DNA from: a virus
Reading direction: 5' to 3' (one strand)
Length of the DNA: 54,344 bases
IMG/VR virus record: IMGVR_UViG_3300048925_000666
Location: 1-54,344 of that record
Made by a program: the position numbers and the translations under genes
Shown: in pieces, positions 20,236-27,427 of the stretch
How positions within the stretch are numbered: position 1 is the first letter of the stretch
Layout: every line of letters starts with the position of its first letter
The notes under the pieces: model-generated
The model's database searches: none
The model's input: the letters and a program-made list of their open reading frames with translations, nothing else
Told to the model about the DNA's origin: nothing

Positions 20236-20978
20236 TGGCTGGCGACTGGATCAAATTCGAACTCACCACCCTAGACAAGCCTGAGGTCTGTCAGATTGCA
20301 GACGCAGCGAACATCGATCCAGACGCGGCTGTTGGCAAGCTCATGCGCGTGTGGGGCTGGTTCGATCAGCAGACCGAAAAAGGTAACGCTCCGAGCGTTA
20401 GCAAAAAGTTACTTGATCGCATGGTTGGCGTTACCGGTTTCTGCGATCACATGAAATCGGTGGGTTGGATGGAAGAGGCCGATGGTTTTATCAGCCTGCC
20501 TCACTTCGAGCGTCACAACGGGAAGACCGCCAAAAACAGGCTTCTCACCGCCAAGCGTGTGGCAAATCACAAATCCGCTAACGCTAAAGGTAACGCTTCG
20601 ACCGTTAGCGATGCGTTACCTAAAGAAGATGTAGAGAAGAATAAAGACCATCTCTCTGCGCGTGGTGCGAAAGATCCCCGCATGCCCAGCGAAATGACCC
20701 TCGGCTGGACGCCAGATCCGAAGATCCTGAAGACCTATGCGCTGCATCAGGGTGTGGCCATGGACCTGTTCACTGACAACGTCCTGAAGGCGTTCACCGG
20801 CCATTACGAACCACGGGGCCAGGTCAACACCGAGGCCGAGTGGGTCAGCATGCTGGTGAAGTGGGTCCGCAACGATCTGAACCGCGCCTCCAACGTCAAG
20901 CCGTTCACTCCTCGCCAATCGAATCAGGATTTCGATGACGACAGCACCGACTGGAACGATCAAGGGGTAGGCCAATGA
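20235..20978 (+). CDS. Replication initiator, lambda O-like role
   Basis: A 247-residue protein. The N-terminal half (WIKFELTTLDKPEVCQIADAANIDPDAAVGKLMRVW contains it) is a winged-helix-like DNA-binding region; the C-terminal part has MTLGWTPDPKILKTYALHQGV and an NTEAEWVSMLVKWVRNDL segment like the DnaT ssDNA-binding domain. It precedes the P-like helicase loader and holds a cluster of iteron-like repeats within its own reading frame, as lambda O does. ATG 20235 follows AGGAGG by seven bases. Overlaps the P-like gene by ATGA. Confidence 0.8.
   Translation: MAGDWIKFELTTLDKPEVCQIADAANIDPDAAVGKLMRVWGWFDQQTEKGNAPSVSKKLLDRMVGVTGFCDHMKSVGWMEEADGFISLPHFERHNGKTAKNRLLTAKRVANHKSANAKGNASTVSDALPKEDVEKNKDHLSARGAKDPRMPSEMTLGWTPDPKILKTYALHQGVAMDLFTDNVLKAFTGHYEPRGQVNTEAEWVSMLVKWVRNDLNRASNVKPFTPRQSNQDFDDDSTDWNDQGVGQ
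20382..20648. other. Candidate replication origin: seven GCGTTA(C/G)C repeats
   Basis: GSTAACGC or its complement occurs at 20382, 20395, 20428, 20577, 20589, 20602 (one base off) and 20613. Two pairs form nearly identical 24-base blocks, AAAGGTAACGCT followed by YCGASCGTTAGC, at 20380 and 20587. An A-rich stretch (20621-20648) follows directly. Iterons plus an AT-rich side inside the initiator gene is the lambda ori layout. Confidence 0.55.
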
Positions 20979-21667
20979 ACAGCGTTGCCACCGTGACTTC
21001 GGGGCTGTGGGCCAAGGTCCAGTCAGGACAATACATCGCGAAGGATGAGCCGCTGCCTGCCGCTGTGCAGGCTGAGCTCAACCGGGAAACCGCCGTGGTG
21101 ATCAATGGCCTGTTCCGTCAGCTGCGCGCCATCTTCCCAGCCTGGAAACAAGCGTGGCCCGACATGCCGGCGTACAAGGCCGCGAAGAAGGAGTGGCTTC
21201 AAGCGTTTCTTGAGGCCGGTCTGTGCAGCCTTGACCAACTGCAATTCGGCCTGATGGGCGCTCGACAGTCTGGCAGGGACTTCATCCCGGCCCCGGGTGT
21301 TTTCATCGCCTGGTGCACGCCGACGGCGGAGATGCTTGGGCTGCCAACGCTTGAGGCCGCACACCGCGAGGCCTGCCGCAATGCACATCCGTGTATGGCC
21401 GGGAGGGGCAAGTGGAGTCACGACGCCGTCTGGCATACCGCGAAAGAGTGCGGGTTCGAGAACCTCAACAAGTTGCAGGTTCCGCTGAGTCTCAAGCTGT
21501 TCGAGCGCAACTACGCGATCACCGTGCGCCGCCTCGTCGAGGGCCTGCCATTGCAGAAAATGCCATTGGCACTGCCGGCAGAGGTTGAAGCCCGTCGCAC
21601 CCCAGAGGTTGGCAACAACGCGCTGGCTAAGATCCGCGCCATGCGTGCCGGTGGCCGCCATGCGTAA
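20975..21667 (+). CDS. Replication protein P-like helicase loader
   Basis: A 230-residue protein with the features of the phage replication protein P family: VVINGLFRQLRAIFPAWKQAWPD, EWLQAFLEAGLCSLDQLQFGLMGAR and PAPGVFIAWCTPT. P-type proteins bring host DnaB helicase to the phage origin. It overlaps the O-like gene by ATGA. Position right after the initiator supports the call. Confidence 0.85.
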   Translation: MNSVATVTSGLWAKVQSGQYIAKDEPLPAAVQAELNRETAVVINGLFRQLRAIFPAWKQAWPDMPAYKAAKKEWLQAFLEAGLCSLDQLQFGLMGARQSGRDFIPAPGVFIAWCTPTAEMLGLPTLEAAHREACRNAHPCMAGRGKWSHDAVWHTAKECGFENLNKLQVPLSLKLFERNYAITVRRLVEGLPLQKMPLALPAEVEARRTPEVGNNALAKIRAMRAGGRHA

Positions 21668-21860
21668 CCCGATGCTCGCGCCGCCGGTGACCAGCAATTT
21701 CCAGTTTGCCGTGTACAGCGGTGCCTACAAGTTCGACCTCACGTCAGAGCCGGAGCAGCCTCAGGCCCTGTTCGCAGATCGCGATATAGCCTCCAGCTAC
21801 GCCCGGGCCAAGTGGCCGACCACTCACGAAATCGTTGACCTCTGGGAGATGTACCCATGA
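21660..21860 (+). CDS. 66-residue protein after the P-like gene
   Basis: MRNPMLAPPVTSNFQFAVYS... starts inside the end of the P-like gene and overlaps the next small gene by four bases. It contains EPEQPQALFADRDIASSYARAKWP, a pattern found in short phage proteins that I cannot name. The overlaps on both sides support translation. Confidence 0.6.
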   Translation: MRNPMLAPPVTSNFQFAVYSGAYKFDLTSEPEQPQALFADRDIASSYARAKWPTTHEIVDLWEMYP

Positions 21861-21970
21861 AGACCTTGCTCGCGCTGGTTGCCTTGGCCCGTTGCGCCGT
21901 CACGCTGCTGGAGTGCACGTATTCCGACCAGGTGGCGCCGGTGGAATTTCAGTTTGGAGGTGGCGTTTGA
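21857..21970 (+). CDS. 37-residue hydrophobic small protein
   Basis: MKTLLALVALARCAVTLLEC followed by a short polar tail. It is joined by ATGA to the gene before and overlaps the TTG start of the gene after; the GGAGG at 21956-21960 inside its end is the ribosome site of the next gene. The hydrophobic N-terminus could be a membrane segment. Very small, so its reality rests on the spacing. Confidence 0.5.
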   Translation: MKTLLALVALARCAVTLLECTYSDQVAPVEFQFGGGV

Positions 21971-22269
21971 AGCAGTCAAAACTGACCAAGGCGGCGCGTG
22001 GCCGCGACTGCCATATCCGCGTGCCTGGCGTGTGCAACGGGAACCCGGAAACCACGGTGCTGGCTCACTTCCGGCTGGCAGGCACACGCAGCGGGATGGG
22101 CATCAAGCCGAACGACCTGCAGGCGGCCTGGGCGTGCTCGGCCTGCCATGACGCGGTTGACTCACGCAGCAAGACCGCGTTCAGCCATGACGAACTCCGT
22201 CGTATGCACCTCGAAGGCTTCGTGCGCACCTTGGACGTCCTGGTGTCGGAAGGCAAGGTGGCCGCGTGA
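21967..22269 (+). CDS. DUF1364 nuclease-like protein
   Basis: A 100-residue protein (KQSKLTKAARGRDCHIRVPG) with the DUF1364 pattern: CHIRVPGVCNGNPETTVLAHFR and WACSACHDAVD, a Cys/His set like an HNH-type zinc site. It likely acts on recombination intermediates in place of NinG or Rap. It must start at a TTG (21967), seven bases after GGAGG, overlapping the previous stop; no ATG fits. Confidence 0.8.
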   Translation: MKQSKLTKAARGRDCHIRVPGVCNGNPETTVLAHFRLAGTRSGMGIKPNDLQAAWACSACHDAVDSRSKTAFSHDELRRMHLEGFVRTLDVLVSEGKVAA

Positions 22270-22697
22270 TCGGGTTCAAGCCGAAGCAGTTCAAGCCGCA
22301 CACTGCACGCGCCAAGCCGGTCGACCGGGAAGGCATGGAGCAAGCCGCGCTGATGAGGGAAATCGAACTCACCCTCCCTGAGGTTGCGGAACTGATCTAT
22401 CACGTGCCGAACGGTGGACACCGGCACAAGGCGACAGCTGCAAAGCTTAAAGGGCAGGGCGTGAAGGCAGGCATTCCTGATCTGGTTCTGTCAATGGCCC
22501 GCGGTGGGTATTTCGGCCTGTACATCGAGTTCAAGGCCACGCCGCCGAACGATGCCCCGGTGTCGGCCAGCCAGCACGCCTGCATCCGCCGCCTGAGCGA
22601 ACAGGGCTATCTGGCCATCGTGTGCCGTGGTCACTTCGATGCCATGGAGCAGCTACGGGCATACCTCCGACTTCCGAAAACTGTGGTGGCCGCATGA
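22266..22697 (+). CDS. VRR-NUC domain endonuclease
   Basis: A 143-residue protein with the VRR-NUC core: IYHVPNGGHRHKATAAKLKGQGVKAGIPDLVLSMARGGYFGLYIEFKA contains the PD-(D/E)xK elements GIPDLV and YIEFKA. Members resolve DNA junctions. The start is GTG 22266, overlapping the previous stop by four bases. Together with the DUF1364 protein it makes a recombination and DNA-processing pair. Confidence 0.88.
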   Translation: MIGFKPKQFKPHTARAKPVDREGMEQAALMREIELTLPEVAELIYHVPNGGHRHKATAAKLKGQGVKAGIPDLVLSMARGGYFGLYIEFKATPPNDAPVSASQHACIRRLSEQGYLAIVCRGHFDAMEQLRAYLRLPKTVVAA

Positions 22698-23986
22698 CCC
22701 TTGCCATTTCCTTCTCCGATGCAGAGCTTAAGCGCCGAGCTGATGACCCCTCAGCAGTATTGATGCGCGACCCTCGCCACCCGGGCCTCTACTTCCGGTT
22801 CACCGAGGCACGCCCGCGCGGGACCTGGAGCTTAGTCGTTCGAAAGAAGTGGCTGCGCATCGGCTACTATCCGGATCTGTCGGCCAAGGCTGTGTTGGCG
22901 GCGTTGCCGGAGACCCGCCAGCGGCTCAGCGCTGATTCTAAGGCGACCGCCGCCATTTCCCCTTGGGCCACGCTGGGCGAACTGCTGGCCTGGTACAGCG
23001 ACAGGATGAGTCGTGATCGGCACCTTTCGGACAAGCGCAAGGCCACGGCCAAGTCCGCTATCGCCTGCCACTTGATCCCGCGCGTGGGTGGCTTGGAATT
23101 CGCCGGTATCGATCGCGCTACCCTCGACACCAAGCTGATGTGGCCGCTTCAGGAAACGCTGTCTCTGGAGTTTGTCCGGCTGATCTTCGCGCTACTGGTG
23201 CTGGCCTGCCGTCAGGCGTTCGTGCTGGGCATGATCCCAACCAACCCCATGGCCGGGATTAAATTCAGCGACTTCTCCAAGACCAAGATCAAAGCCAAGT
23301 CGGCGCGGCTGCGTGGTGTGCAGGTAGAGGGGTTGATCCAGCAACTGGCGGAGGCCTTCGACCGGCGCCCTGCCCACGGCATGCTGGCCTTGATGATGCT
23401 CTGCCACGGCACGCGAGTGGGTGAGACTCGCCGGGCGCTCTGGTCACATATCAGCCTGGCCGACCGTATTTGGCATCTGCCGGCGCTGCACACGAAGACC
23501 CGCGTCGAGCATTCGCTGCCGCTCACTGAGCAGATCTGCGCGCTGCTGAGCCGGTACCGCGCCGCACAGGTCGCCAGCGGATACACAGGGCAGCACCTGT
23601 TTCCTGCGCGTCACGGCAAGGGCATGAGCGAGGGCCAGGCCAGCAAGATATTTACCGAGCTGGGGGAGGGAGAGTGGACCAGTCATGACCTGCGAAAACT
23701 GGCCCGCACCGGTTGGGCAGACCTGGGCATCGACTTCCTCATTGGCGAGATGCTGATAAACCACGCGATGGGCCACAACGTTCAGGCCTACATCCACACC
23801 ACCGTGGAGGCGCGCAAGCGTGAAGCCCTTGAGAAGTGGCACGCCCATTTAGACGCCAAGGGTTTTGCCGTGATTCACGGGTTGGAGGGCGTCGAAAACA
23901 AAGAGTCCAGCATTGAGCCAGAAGCCACGGCCCATAAGACCTGCGACCCCATTCAGGAATCAACCATAGGCGAGGTTTTGAAATGA
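22694..23986 (+). CDS. Second tyrosine recombinase, in the early right operon
   Basis: A 430-residue protein with an N-terminal DUF4102-like strand region (GLYFRFTEARPRGTWSLVVRKKWLRIGYYPDLSAKAV contains it), a core-binding region and a catalytic domain: Arg in HGTRVGETR, HDLRKLART, GHNVQAYIH (Tyr nucleophile). It is not the prophage integrase, which lies at the left end. ATG 22694 overlaps the VRR-NUC stop. It could resolve genome dimers or be a remnant of another element adopted by this phage lineage. Confidence 0.88.
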   Translation: MTLAISFSDAELKRRADDPSAVLMRDPRHPGLYFRFTEARPRGTWSLVVRKKWLRIGYYPDLSAKAVLAALPETRQRLSADSKATAAISPWATLGELLAWYSDRMSRDRHLSDKRKATAKSAIACHLIPRVGGLEFAGIDRATLDTKLMWPLQETLSLEFVRLIFALLVLACRQAFVLGMIPTNPMAGIKFSDFSKTKIKAKSARLRGVQVEGLIQQLAEAFDRRPAHGMLALMMLCHGTRVGETRRALWSHISLADRIWHLPALHTKTRVEHSLPLTEQICALLSRYRAAQVASGYTGQHLFPARHGKGMSEGQASKIFTELGEGEWTSHDLRKLARTGWADLGIDFLIGEMLINHAMGHNVQAYIHTTVEARKREALEKWHAHLDAKGFAVIHGLEGVENKESSIEPEATAHKTCDPIQESTIGEVLK

Positions 23987-24231
23987 GCATTTCGTCGGAT
24001 GGCGCCATGGCTTTGGCTTACGCATTTCAGGTGCCTTGCATCAAGAAAGCAGCACCCGGGCCCCGCCGTGAGTTTGATCGTTCGAAGGTGTTCATGGTCA
24101 TGAAGCAGAACTTCGACCAGTTCACCCGTCTCACGGTCGTCATGGACGGCGGCCATCGATTCGAGATCGATAGCGACAAGGTGCCTTTCAACATCGACCG
24201 TGCTGCTGACTGGCTGGTAGGTGAGTCATGA
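23983..24231 (+). CDS. 82-residue protein of unknown function
   Basis: Short protein (MSISSDGAMALAYAFQV...) with ATGA overlaps on both sides, between the second recombinase and the zinc-finger gene. RLTVVMDGGHRFEIDSDKV suggests a small beta sheet. No family recognised. Confidence 0.65.
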   Translation: MSISSDGAMALAYAFQVPCIKKAAPGPRREFDRSKVFMVMKQNFDQFTRLTVVMDGGHRFEIDSDKVPFNIDRAADWLVGES

Positions 24232-24542
24232 AGAAGAGCCATGGCCCTGCCTTCCGGAAGGAACTGAAGCCGCTCATGGCCTGCGGCACGTGTCGCGGTA
24301 CGGGCGTTGTCAGCGGCGTTTTCCACCAGTTGGATTGCACCGCTTGCCACGCATCCGGCTGGGTGTGCCAGGCGACTGGTGAGCCGCTGCCGCTGGAAGA
24401 TCTGGTGCCGCAACTGAATATGAGGCTGCGCAACATGGCCGCCGAGCTGAACCGGGCTCGCCACCCAATCGGCGGCGCCCACGAGCAGTACGGACAGAAC
24501 AACCGCCGCGGCGCCGGCGGCACGAACAGAACGGGGGATTGA
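24228..24542 (+). CDS. DnaJ-type zinc-finger protein
   Basis: A 104-residue protein with ACGTCRGTG and CTACHASGW, the CxxCxGxG pairs of the DnaJ cysteine-rich domain, followed by a helix and a Gly/Asn/Arg-rich end. Without a J domain, this zinc module may support the neighbouring late regulator, as small zinc proteins often do beside Q genes. Coupled by ATGA to the previous gene; the next gene starts four bases after its stop. Confidence 0.75.
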   Translation: MKKSHGPAFRKELKPLMACGTCRGTGVVSGVFHQLDCTACHASGWVCQATGEPLPLEDLVPQLNMRLRNMAAELNRARHPIGGAHEQYGQNNRRGAGGTNRTGD

Positions 24543-24545
24543 TCG

Positions 24546-25109
24546 ATGGGTATGTACAAAGATGTGATGGGGACCCTGGTGCGGGTGCTGGCCGCTGACA
24601 ACATCGACAATAGTACGAAGCAATCTTGGCAAAAGCTGATTGATGCGGACCTGCGCAAAGGGGGGTTGGGCTCGACGCTGTCCGTCCGGGACAAGTTTGA
24701 CTACGACTGCTGCCTCTATGCGCTACTGCACCGGCAGCTGGAACCGGCGCAGTGGGACGTTCTTGTGGCGAAGTACTCCACGCACAAGGCCAACAAGGTC
24801 GCCGCTATCGGCCGCTTGGTTTCCCGAACGACCTCGCCGGCGCCGCAGCTTTTCATCTACAAAGCCCTTACAGCGTGGGCAATCCCGAAGCTCAAAGGCG
24901 TTCAGACCTGCAAGCGCTCCACGGACATGATCGTGCTGCCTGCCGAGTTCTACAACATGAACACCTGGGATCTCGAAGGCGCTCCGGAACGCACCCGACG
25001 CAACTGGCGCACAGGTATCCACAAGCGCATGGAAGCCCTAGAAGAGGCTGCGGTCGTCCACGCAACCGAGATCTTCGATGCCGAACAAATATTCGTGGAC
25101 GCCGCTTGA
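24546..25109 (+). CDS. Q-like late regulator (positional call)
   Basis: A 187-residue helical protein (MGMYKDVMGTLVRVLAADN...), last gene of the early right operon, ending next to a candidate promoter and a strong terminator. Features include DKFDYDCCLYALLHRQLEPAQWDVL, a pattern I link to the phage antitermination Q-like proteins of Pseudomonas, and RRNWRTGIHKRMEALEEAA near the end. Lambda Q lets RNA polymerase pass the terminator after pR'. The identification relies mainly on place. Confidence 0.55.
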   Translation: MGMYKDVMGTLVRVLAADNIDNSTKQSWQKLIDADLRKGGLGSTLSVRDKFDYDCCLYALLHRQLEPAQWDVLVAKYSTHKANKVAAIGRLVSRTTSPAPQLFIYKALTAWAIPKLKGVQTCKRSTDMIVLPAEFYNMNTWDLEGAPERTRRNWRTGIHKRMEALEEAAVVHATEIFDAEQIFVDAA

Positions 25110-25135
25110 CCATGCTGGCCGTTTGGCCGTAAATT
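25106..25135 (+). promoter_or_regulatory. Candidate late promoter (pR'-like)
   Basis: TTGACC (25106-25111), 18 bases, TAAATT (25130-25135). It overlaps the end of the Q-like gene and stands about 40 bases before a strong terminator, which is how Q-controlled late promoters are set up. Confidence 0.5.
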
Positions 25136-25175
25136 ATTCCCATCCTGTCATTCCTGCGTGTGTAGAGGATTGACC

Positions 25176-25210
25176 AAAAGCCTCGTCAGAGAAATCTGTC
25201 GGGGCTTTTT
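25176..25210 (+). terminator. Terminator ahead of the late genes (tR'-like)
   Basis: AAAAGCCTCG pairs with CGGGGCTTTT, with an inner CAGA GAAA TCTG stem and a run of five T. It would stop late transcription unless the polymerase is modified. Confidence 0.8.
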
Positions 25211-25234
25211 CGGATTCAGCCATTGGAGTTTCAG

Positions 25235-25465
25235 ATGGATCGATCCGAACGGCGTCACCACGAGTGGCGTATGAAGCAAAAATATCAACGCCATCAGCAC
25301 GCTCGCGAGCCAGAATGGCGTCGCACCGAACCAATACACGCAGGGCGATTTGCCCATCATGGGAAAACCTGTTCTTGCTTCATGTGCGGTAATCCCCGGA
25401 AGTTCTGGGGTGATCTGACCATGCAAGAGAAGCGTGCACGATCCCCCCGGGAAATTGACGACTAA
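25235..25465 (+). CDS. Small Cys/His-containing basic protein
   Basis: A 76-residue protein, MDRSERRHHEWRMKQKYQRH, with FAHHGKTCSCFMCGNPRKFWGD. The end (CxCxxC-GNPRKxxG) is found in short proteins of many bacteria and phages, function unknown. ATG 25235 has TTGGAG six bases before; the earlier TTG overlaps that site. Confidence 0.7.
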   Translation: MDRSERRHHEWRMKQKYQRHQHAREPEWRRTEPIHAGRFAHHGKTCSCFMCGNPRKFWGDLTMQEKRARSPREIDD

Positions 25466-25468
25466 CCC

Positions 25469-25750
25469 TCAGTCGGCGCTGGCATCGAATTCTAGTTCGG
25501 CACCAAGCGTGCGCATCTGTTCGTACACTGCATCCAACTGGGCTTCTGGCAATGTCAGCCTGGCGGCGATGAAAAACAGCATCTGCGCGCTCAGTTCGCG
25601 AGGGCTGGCGCCGCCGGTGTACTTGCGCCACTGGCGACCGTCAGACAGCCCAGCAATGGCCGCCATCTCGTTGCCGGTTTTACCCAGCTTGCTCTTCAGT
25701 GCTTCCAAATCGGAAGTGGAGGGCGGCGTGTAATGCTTGATGATCTTCAT
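25469..25750 (-). CDS. XRE-type regulator
   Basis: A 93-residue helix-turn-helix protein: DLEALKSKLGKTGNEMAAIAGLSDGRQWRKYTGGASPRELS matches the short XRE regulators seen at this spot in Pseudomonas prophages. It reads opposite to the late genes, with the coiled-coil membrane gene upstream and an operator-bearing promoter further up, so the pair may be self-regulated and active in the lysogen. Confidence 0.75.
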   Translation of the reverse strand: MKIIKHYTPPSTSDLEALKSKLGKTGNEMAAIAGLSDGRQWRKYTGGASPRELSAQMLFFIAARLTLPEAQLDAVYEQMRTLGAELEFDASAD

Positions 25751-25765
25751 ATCGGCCTTATGAGA

Positions 25766-25785
25766 AACCCCGCTTTCGCGGGGTT
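25766..25785 (-). terminator. Hairpin between the two minus-strand genes
   Basis: AACCCCGC TTTC GCGGGGTT is a perfect eight-base stem; on the minus strand it is followed by TCTC rather than a T-run. It may partly end the 25792-26010 message or adjust expression of the regulator. Confidence 0.5.
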
Positions 25786-25791
25786 CGGGGA

Positions 25792-26010
25792 TCAGGAGAA
25801 GTATTTGGTCAGTGCCAGAGTGGCTGCTGCCACCGCGCCCACAAGGCCGGATGCGATGGCCACTGGATACCAGAACATTTCCCGGCTCAGCTTGCCCGAT
25901 TCGGCGCGCAGTTTAGTGGTCTCAGCGTTCAGCTTGCTGGTCTCAGCCATTAGCTTGGCGATCTCGGAGTGAATCTTTTCGAGTTCGGCGGTGGTCATAG
26001 CGTTGCTCAT
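25792..26010 (-). CDS. Coiled-coil protein with one membrane segment
   Basis: A 72-residue protein with heptad-like repeats (AKLMAETSKLNAETTKLRAESGKL, four near copies of xKLxAET) and a C-terminal membrane helix (YPVAIASGLVGAVAAATLAL). ATG 26010 follows AAGGGGAAGC. Tail-anchored coiled coils of this kind are frequent in Pseudomonas prophages; the job is unknown. Confidence 0.75.
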   Translation of the reverse strand: MSNAMTTAELEKIHSEIAKLMAETSKLNAETTKLRAESGKLSREMFWYPVAIASGLVGAVAAATLALTKYFS

Positions 26011-26063
26011 ATGCTTCCCCTTGGGGTTGTCGGGCCGGGCGATATGCGCTTCCCATGTGTTGT

Positions 26064-26092
26064 ATATTAGGCCCATTGGGCCTATTGGTCAA
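26064..26092 (-). promoter_or_regulatory. Promoter with a 17-base palindromic operator in its spacer
   Basis: Minus-strand TTGACC (26087-26092), 17 bases, TAATAT (26064-26069). The spacer is almost filled by TAGGCCCATTGGGCCTA (26068-26084), a perfect palindrome around a central base triplet. It drives the coiled-coil/XRE pair and is likely the target of that XRE protein. Confidence 0.7.
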
Positions 26093-26219
26093 GTCTTTTG
26101 TGTAAGCCTTTTGCAGAGTGACCACAGCCAGGGTGGGCCTTCGGGCTGGTCTGGACACGGTATAGCCGGTCGTCACGTGCTACGAAAGAACACCGGCAGT
26201 CGATGAGTTTTTGCTCCAT
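26082..26219 (-). CDS. 45-residue protein (tentative)
   Basis: MEQKLIDCRCSFVARDDRLY, then HPGCGHSAKGLHKRLDQ: two Cys pairs and a reasonable composition. GAGG stands only two bases before the ATG, a poor spacing, and its end overlaps the promoter of the next gene, so I am unsure. It would extend the minus-strand unit that includes the XRE regulator. Confidence 0.4.
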   Translation of the reverse strand: MEQKLIDCRCSFVARDDRLYRVQTSPKAHPGCGHSAKGLHKRLDQ

Positions 26220-26271
26220 ATCCTCGGGACGGCATCGGCGGGCAGCGTGGGAAGACACGCAAACCATTTCG

Positions 26272-26297
26272 AGCCTCGGCATTTGCCGGGGCTTTTT
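26272..26297 (+). terminator. Intrinsic terminator before the lysis block
   Basis: AGCCTCGGC ATTT GCCGGGGCTTTTT: a nine-base stem with one mismatch and five T. It shares the GGGGCTTTTTCG ending with the 25176-25210 terminator, suggesting a duplicated late leader, and it also separates the minus-strand pair from late genes. Confidence 0.75.
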
Positions 26298-26315
26298 CGT
26301 TTCATGGAGCGCGCT

Positions 26316-27026
26316 ATGCAGAAGACCGTCTTGATCGAAGTTGGTGACTACAGCGACGCGGACCTCCCGAAGAACGCGAATGATCTTCTTGCGTTCTGGG
26401 AAGCCGAGTTGCAGAAGGTTCCGGCCGAGTACCGGCAGTCAGCAGAGATCAAGCGGTTCAACGCGAGTTTCGAGGGCGACTGGGACGACTGGCGGACAAC
26501 GCTGGAATACCCGCGTCTTGAGACACCGGATGAAGCGGCGAAGCGTGTAGCGCGGGAGAAGGTGGCAGGCACCACGATCAGCATCACTAACGACCGCGTG
26601 ACCATCGCTCAAGACGGCGTGGTTCGGGTGCGGATCGGCAATCTTGAGAAGCCTTTCACCGTCGACGGTGACCAGGTATTTCTGAATAACGCCTTCGTTC
26701 GCGATGGCACGGTCGAAACCGACCCGCTCTCTGCCAACTGGCGGGTGACCATGCAGCCCACTGCCAAAGGTCAGTACGTCGCTGCGGGTATCGGCCTCGG
26801 ATCGCAGATCCTGACAGCCGCTGACAAGTTCGCCATCAAGGAAGAGCAGCACCAAACGCCGTTTGAAAAGGCGCTAGCCGAAGGCGATGCCAGAAAAATT
26901 CTGGACATGATCACGGGAACGATCAGCGAAGCCGCGCTTGGGGAAACCCTAAGCGCCTTCAACGACTACGTTCGCTCAGTCCTTCGCGATGAGCTTCGCC
27001 CAGGCGGTCTGCTGCATCGCAGCTGA
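26316..27026 (+). CDS. Protein with rearranged tail-tip J (DUF1983-like) motifs
   Basis: A 236-residue protein. Its middle shares four motifs with the end of the J protein at 44990-48556: VVRVRIGNL, PFTVDGDQVFLNNAFVRDGT, WRVTMQPTAKGQYVAAGIGL and LTAADKFAI. In J they come in the order WSVKMQ, SADRFAI, PFAVQGG, VLRVKLGNL. The remainder is helical. ATG 26316 has GGAG nearby; longer frames read back through the terminator. It may be a tail-associated protein read early in the late message. Confidence 0.7.
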   Translation: MQKTVLIEVGDYSDADLPKNANDLLAFWEAELQKVPAEYRQSAEIKRFNASFEGDWDDWRTTLEYPRLETPDEAAKRVAREKVAGTTISITNDRVTIAQDGVVRVRIGNLEKPFTVDGDQVFLNNAFVRDGTVETDPLSANWRVTMQPTAKGQYVAAGIGLGSQILTAADKFAIKEEQHQTPFEKALAEGDARKILDMITGTISEAALGETLSAFNDYVRSVLRDELRPGGLLHRS

Positions 27027-27100
27027 TCCGCAGAACCAAATACCTACACCCGCCGCGTGCGGGTTTTCTTTTTTCCGATCCCGAAAGGGTGGACTGTCGG

Positions 27101-27427
27101 ATGCATCCAATGCCTGAGAAAAATCCTGACTTCTGGGCGCAGGTCTGGCTGATCATTACGACGCCGCTCTGGCAAGGAGCGATCATGGCCGCAACCATTT
27201 CGATGCTTCGTGTGTTGTACGAGGGCAAGGAGGCCAACAAGTGGCGCGTAGTGCTTGAGGCGCTGATGTGCGGCGGCCTGAGCCTGTCGGCCAGCAGCGT
27301 GATTGAGTGGATGGCCTGGCCATCTAGTCTTTCCGTTGGTGCTGGCGGTGCGATCGGCTTTATCGGTGTGACGGCGATCCGGGAGCTGATCATCAAGTTC
27401 CTGGGCCGCAAGGCGGAAACGCCATGA
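27101..27427 (+). CDS. Holin
   Basis: A 108-residue protein with about three membrane segments (VWLIITTPLWQGAIMAATI; WRVVLEALMCGGLSLSASSV; SVGAGGAIGFIGVTAIREL), the pattern of the LydA/superfamily III phage holins. It makes the membrane lesion that starts lysis. Two ATGs three codons apart (27101 and 27110) could give a holin and a shorter form, as in dual-start systems. Overlaps the next spanin gene by ATGA. Confidence 0.82.
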   Translation: MHPMPEKNPDFWAQVWLIITTPLWQGAIMAATISMLRVLYEGKEANKWRVVLEALMCGGLSLSASSVIEWMAWPSSLSVGAGGAIGFIGVTAIRELIIKFLGRKAETP

